Assembly (NCBI GenBank): GCA_003501665.1
Contig: DNOQ01000510.1
Span: forward strand, 1 to 16,530
From: Bacteroidales bacterium
GTDB lineage: Bacteria > Bacteroidota > Bacteroidia > Bacteroidales > VadinHA17
Direction: 5' to 3'
Length of the DNA stretch: 16,530 nt
Made by a program: the position numbers and the translations under genes. Below the pieces are notes generated by a model that worked only from the letters and a program-made list of their open reading frames with translations, made no database searches and had not been told where the DNA came from. Positions 14,439 through 16,530 of this stretch are shown here, piece by piece; position 1 is the stretch's first letter, and every line of letters starts with the position of its first letter.

Positions 14439-15214
14439 GCCTGTTCGAAGCGGTAGTACTCGGACTTATTCAGGGTTTGACCGAATTTCTTCCGGTCAGC
14501 AGTTCGGGCCATCTGGAATTATCAAAAGCATTCTTTGGTGTCGATCCGGAGTCGGGTTTTTATTTTACTGTTGCTGTCCATGGTGCAACCGTCCTTAGCA
14601 CCATAGTCGTTTTCCGTAAAGAATTATTATCACTTTTTGAAGGACTTTTCAGGTTCAGAATGAACGAAGAAACTTCATATATACTTAAGATTCTTATATC
14701 AATGATTCCTGTGGGATTTGTGGGACTTCTTCTGGAGGATAAAGTTGAAGCATTGTTTAACGGGAATCTTGTATTTGTGGGATCGATGCTTCTTGTAACT
14801 TCAGCACTGCTGGCAGTTGCTCATTTTATTAAAAAAAGAGACCGGCAGATTGGTTATCTGGATGCGCTTATTATAGGGATTGCCCAGGCATTTGCAGTAA
14901 TTCCTGGTATTTCAAGATCCGGCGCAACAATTGCCACCGGGCTGGTGATAGGGAACAAAAAAGATGAAATAGCACGGTTTTCATTCCTTATGGTACTTAT
15001 ACCTGTTTTAGGAGCAAATTTTCTTGGGATCATTACAGCAGAAACAAATGGATCCGACAATGGAGCAGCAGTTATTGTTGCAGGATCAATTGCTGCATTT
15101 ATTTCAGGATACCTCGCCTGCCGCTGGATGATAGGACTTGTAAGAAGAAGCAGACTAATCGGATTCTCAGTCTATTGTGCTGCAGCAGGATTGTTATCAA
15201 TTTTGCTTGGCTGA
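14435..15214 (+). CDS. uppP: Undecaprenyl-diphosphate phosphatase
   Basis: A 259-residue BacA/UppP integral membrane enzyme. It removes a phosphate from undecaprenyl diphosphate to regenerate the lipid carrier for peptidoglycan, O-antigen and other surface polymers; overproduction in other species gives bacitracin resistance. Catalytic motif 1 is GLTEFLPVSSSGHL (14-27) with E17 and H26. Motif 2 is PGISRSGATI (157-166) with R161, the equivalent of the essential arginine in E. coli. About seven to eight hydrophobic helices are spread along the chain, and the length is normal. It overlaps the DUF3098 gene by 4 nt and ends 1 nt before the chosen truB start. Confidence 0.95.
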   Translation: MSLFEAVVLGLIQGLTEFLPVSSSGHLELSKAFFGVDPESGFYFTVAVHGATVLSTIVVFRKELLSLFEGLFRFRMNEETSYILKILISMIPVGFVGLLLEDKVEALFNGNLVFVGSMLLVTSALLAVAHFIKKRDRQIGYLDALIIGIAQAFAVIPGISRSGATIATGLVIGNKKDEIARFSFLMVLIPVLGANFLGIITAETNGSDNGAAVIVAGSIAAFISGYLACRWMIGLVRRSRLIGFSVYCAAAGLLSILLG

Positions 15215-15215
15215 T

Positions 15216-15926
15216 ATGGAAACAGAAGAAGGCTGCAGTTTTGTGGATGGGCGGGTCCTTTTATTTGATAAACCACTTTACTGGACATCTTTCGATCTGG
15301 TAAACAAGGTCAGAATTATGATTAAAAGTACTTTCGGGCTAAAAGATCTCAAAGTAGGACATGCCGGAACACTTGATCCGCTTGCAGGAGGTCTGATGAT
15401 CATCTGCACCGGAAAAGCAACAAAAAGGACAAACGAATACCGTGACCTCGACAAGGAGTATTATGCGACTATTCACTTTGGTGCGACAACCCCCTCTTTT
15501 GATCTGGAGACCGAAACAGACGGAAGGTACCCGGTTGAACATATAACAAAGGATTTTGTTGAAAGAACACTGGAAGGATTCATTGGTGAGCAGAAACAAA
15601 TCCCACCCCTGCATTCGGCTAAATTGATTAAGGGGAAAAGAGCATATGAATATGCAAGGCAGGGAAGAAATGTGGAAATTGAACCTGTAAATATTACAAT
15701 CAGGGAAACTGAACTTATTTCATTCGGTATTCCGTTGACAAGGATCAGGCTTGTGTGCAGTAAAGGAACCTATATAAGAGCATTCGCAAGAGATCTGGGA
15801 ATAGCTTTGAAAAGCGGATGTTATCTGTCGGCACTCGAAAGGAGTTCAATCGGGCCGTTTAAACTGAAAGATGCCTTTTCAATAAAAAAATTTGAAAAAT
15901 ATTTAGAACAATTGAAACCTTTCTGA
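15216..15926 (+). CDS. truB: tRNA pseudouridine(55) synthase TruB
   Basis: A 236-residue enzyme that converts U55 in the T-loop of tRNAs to pseudouridine. The N-terminal GRVLLFDKPLYWTSFDLVNK (12-31) and the catalytic loop VGHAGTLDPLAGGLM (47-61) with nucleophile D54 are diagnostic. Further family stretches are KEYYATIHFGATTPSFDLET, QIPPLHSAKLIKGKRAYEYA and CSKGTYIRAFARDLG. ATG 15216 is preferred over GTG 15177, which would add 13 poorly fitting residues overlapping uppP; ATG 15216 is 1 nt after the uppP stop and starts just before the conserved core. The protein is shorter than E. coli TruB because it lacks most of the C-terminal extension, as in many relatives. Confidence 0.94.
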   Translation: METEEGCSFVDGRVLLFDKPLYWTSFDLVNKVRIMIKSTFGLKDLKVGHAGTLDPLAGGLMIICTGKATKRTNEYRDLDKEYYATIHFGATTPSFDLETETDGRYPVEHITKDFVERTLEGFIGEQKQIPPLHSAKLIKGKRAYEYARQGRNVEIEPVNITIRETELISFGIPLTRIRLVCSKGTYIRAFARDLGIALKSGCYLSALERSSIGPFKLKDAFSIKKFEKYLEQLKPF

Positions 15927-15928
15927 TA

Positions 15929-15942
15929 TTTATACGTATAAA
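15929..15942. promoter_or_regulatory. 14-bp perfect palindrome between truB and queA
   Basis: TTTATACGTATAAA is exactly self-complementary, starting 2 nt after the truB stop and ending 31 nt before the queA start. It could be an operator half-site pair or a chance AT-rich palindrome. No TAnnTTTG promoter was seen in this gap, so a separate queA promoter is not supported. Confidence 0.3.
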
Positions 15943-15973
15943 GGAATCTTAATATACATACTCCAGGCTGGAA

Positions 15974-16530
15974 ATGAAATTATCACAATTCAGGTACAAC
16001 TTACCGCAGGAGCTTATCGCGTTATATCCTGCAGAAAACAGGGATGAATCAAGGGTGCTTGTTGTACACAGGAAAACAGGCAAATACGAACACCGGATAT
16101 TTAAAGAAATAGTAGATTATTTTGATGAAAAGGATGTTATAGTATTTAATAATACCAAGGTGTTCCCTGCAAGGTTATATGGTAACAAGGAAAAGACGGG
16201 AGCTGAAATAGAGGTTTTCCTGCTAAGGGAGCTTAACCGCGAACAGAGGCTCTGGGATGTGCTTGTCGATCCGGCAAGGAAAATAAGAATAGGAAATAAA
16301 CTATATTTCGGTGAAGATGACCTTCTTGTTGCAGAGGTAATAGATAATACTACTTCAAGAGGCAGAACTCTCAGGTTTCTTTTTGACGGGACTTATGAGG
16401 AGTTTAAGCAGACTCTTTACAGTCTCGGAGAAACACCTCTCCCGAAATTCATAAACAGACCGGTTGAACCCGATGACAGTGAAAGATACCAGACCATTTT
16501 TGCAAAATATGAAGGAGCTGTTGCAGCTCC
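15974..16530 (+). CDS. queA: S-adenosylmethionine:tRNA ribosyltransferase-isomerase QueA (3' end outside window)
   Basis: The frame opens at ATG 15974 and runs to the window edge with 185 codons visible of about 340-350 expected. The product transfers the ribosyl part of S-adenosylmethionine to preQ1 at position 34 of tRNA, making epoxyqueuosine. Diagnostic sequence includes MKLSQFRYNLPQELIALYPA at the start, RDESRVLVVHR (23-33), DVIVFNNTKVFPARLYG (about 54-70), GAEIEVFLLRE, and ETPLPKFINR followed by DSERYQTIFAKYEGAVAAP at the window end. No frameshift is seen. It follows truB by 47 nt, so two tRNA-modifying enzymes end the cluster. Confidence 0.95.
   Translation, partial: MKLSQFRYNLPQELIALYPAENRDESRVLVVHRKTGKYEHRIFKEIVDYFDEKDVIVFNNTKVFPARLYGNKEKTGAEIEVFLLRELNREQRLWDVLVDPARKIRIGNKLYFGEDDLLVAEVIDNTTSRGRTLRFLFDGTYEEFKQTLYSLGETPLPKFINRPVEPDDSERYQTIFAKYEGAVAA

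Noticed and set aside
15177..15215. GTG start for TruB overlapping uppP
   Set aside because: It adds 13 residues unlike the family; ATG 15216 is 1 nt after the uppP stop and directly precedes the conserved core.

Overview
The window is ordinary chromosomal DNA from a Bacteroidota bacterium, most likely an environmental Bacteroidales-type relative. This rests on a PorZ-like protein with a type IX secretion (T9SS) C-terminal domain, several promoters of the Bacteroidota type (TTTG about 19-20 nt upstream of TAnnTTTG), short leaders without clear Shine-Dalgarno sequences, and the order ftsX-DUF3098-uppP-truB-queA, which I recall as typical of the phylum. No rRNA, tRNA, CRISPR array, transposase or phage gene was seen. 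Genes are densely packed; the longest stretch without a gene is the 186 nt between ilvE and ftsX.

Layout. (1) 1-2730 (+): an M16 zinc metallopeptidase whose N-terminus lies outside the window. (2) 2722-5667 (-): recO, a GH3-family adenylating enzyme and a deoxynucleoside kinase, closely spaced and possibly one transcript; the kinase gene overlaps the M16 gene tail to tail by 9 bp. (3) 5766-12023: two genes for class III adenylate cyclases fused to HD-type domains, both on the + strand, flank a - strand pair, rdgB then porZ. Each cyclase is divergent from a housekeeping gene (recO, rdgB), with back-to-back promoter motifs in gaps of about 100 bp. (4) 12099-13118 (+): branched-chain aminotransferase with its own promoter. 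(5) 13119-13304: an intergenic stretch rich in inverted repeats. (6) 13305-16530 (+): an envelope and tRNA-modification operon: ftsX, a small DUF3098-type membrane protein, uppP, truB and queA (cut by the window end).

The most interesting part is region 3. The first cyclase is soluble: coiled coil, then a cyclase domain with all expected catalytic and ATP-selecting residues, then a C-terminal HD domain with intact metal-binding residues and a YHN-x2-H motif resembling cyclic-nucleotide phosphodiesterases. It may both make and degrade cAMP. The second has the same cyclase-HD core, but it is membrane-anchored behind a periplasmic Y_Y_Y domain and its HD domain has lost nearly all metal ligands. 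Together they look like a diverged pair: one enzyme with two possible activities, and one envelope-sensing cyclase with a pseudoenzyme tail. All functions are read from sequence motifs only.
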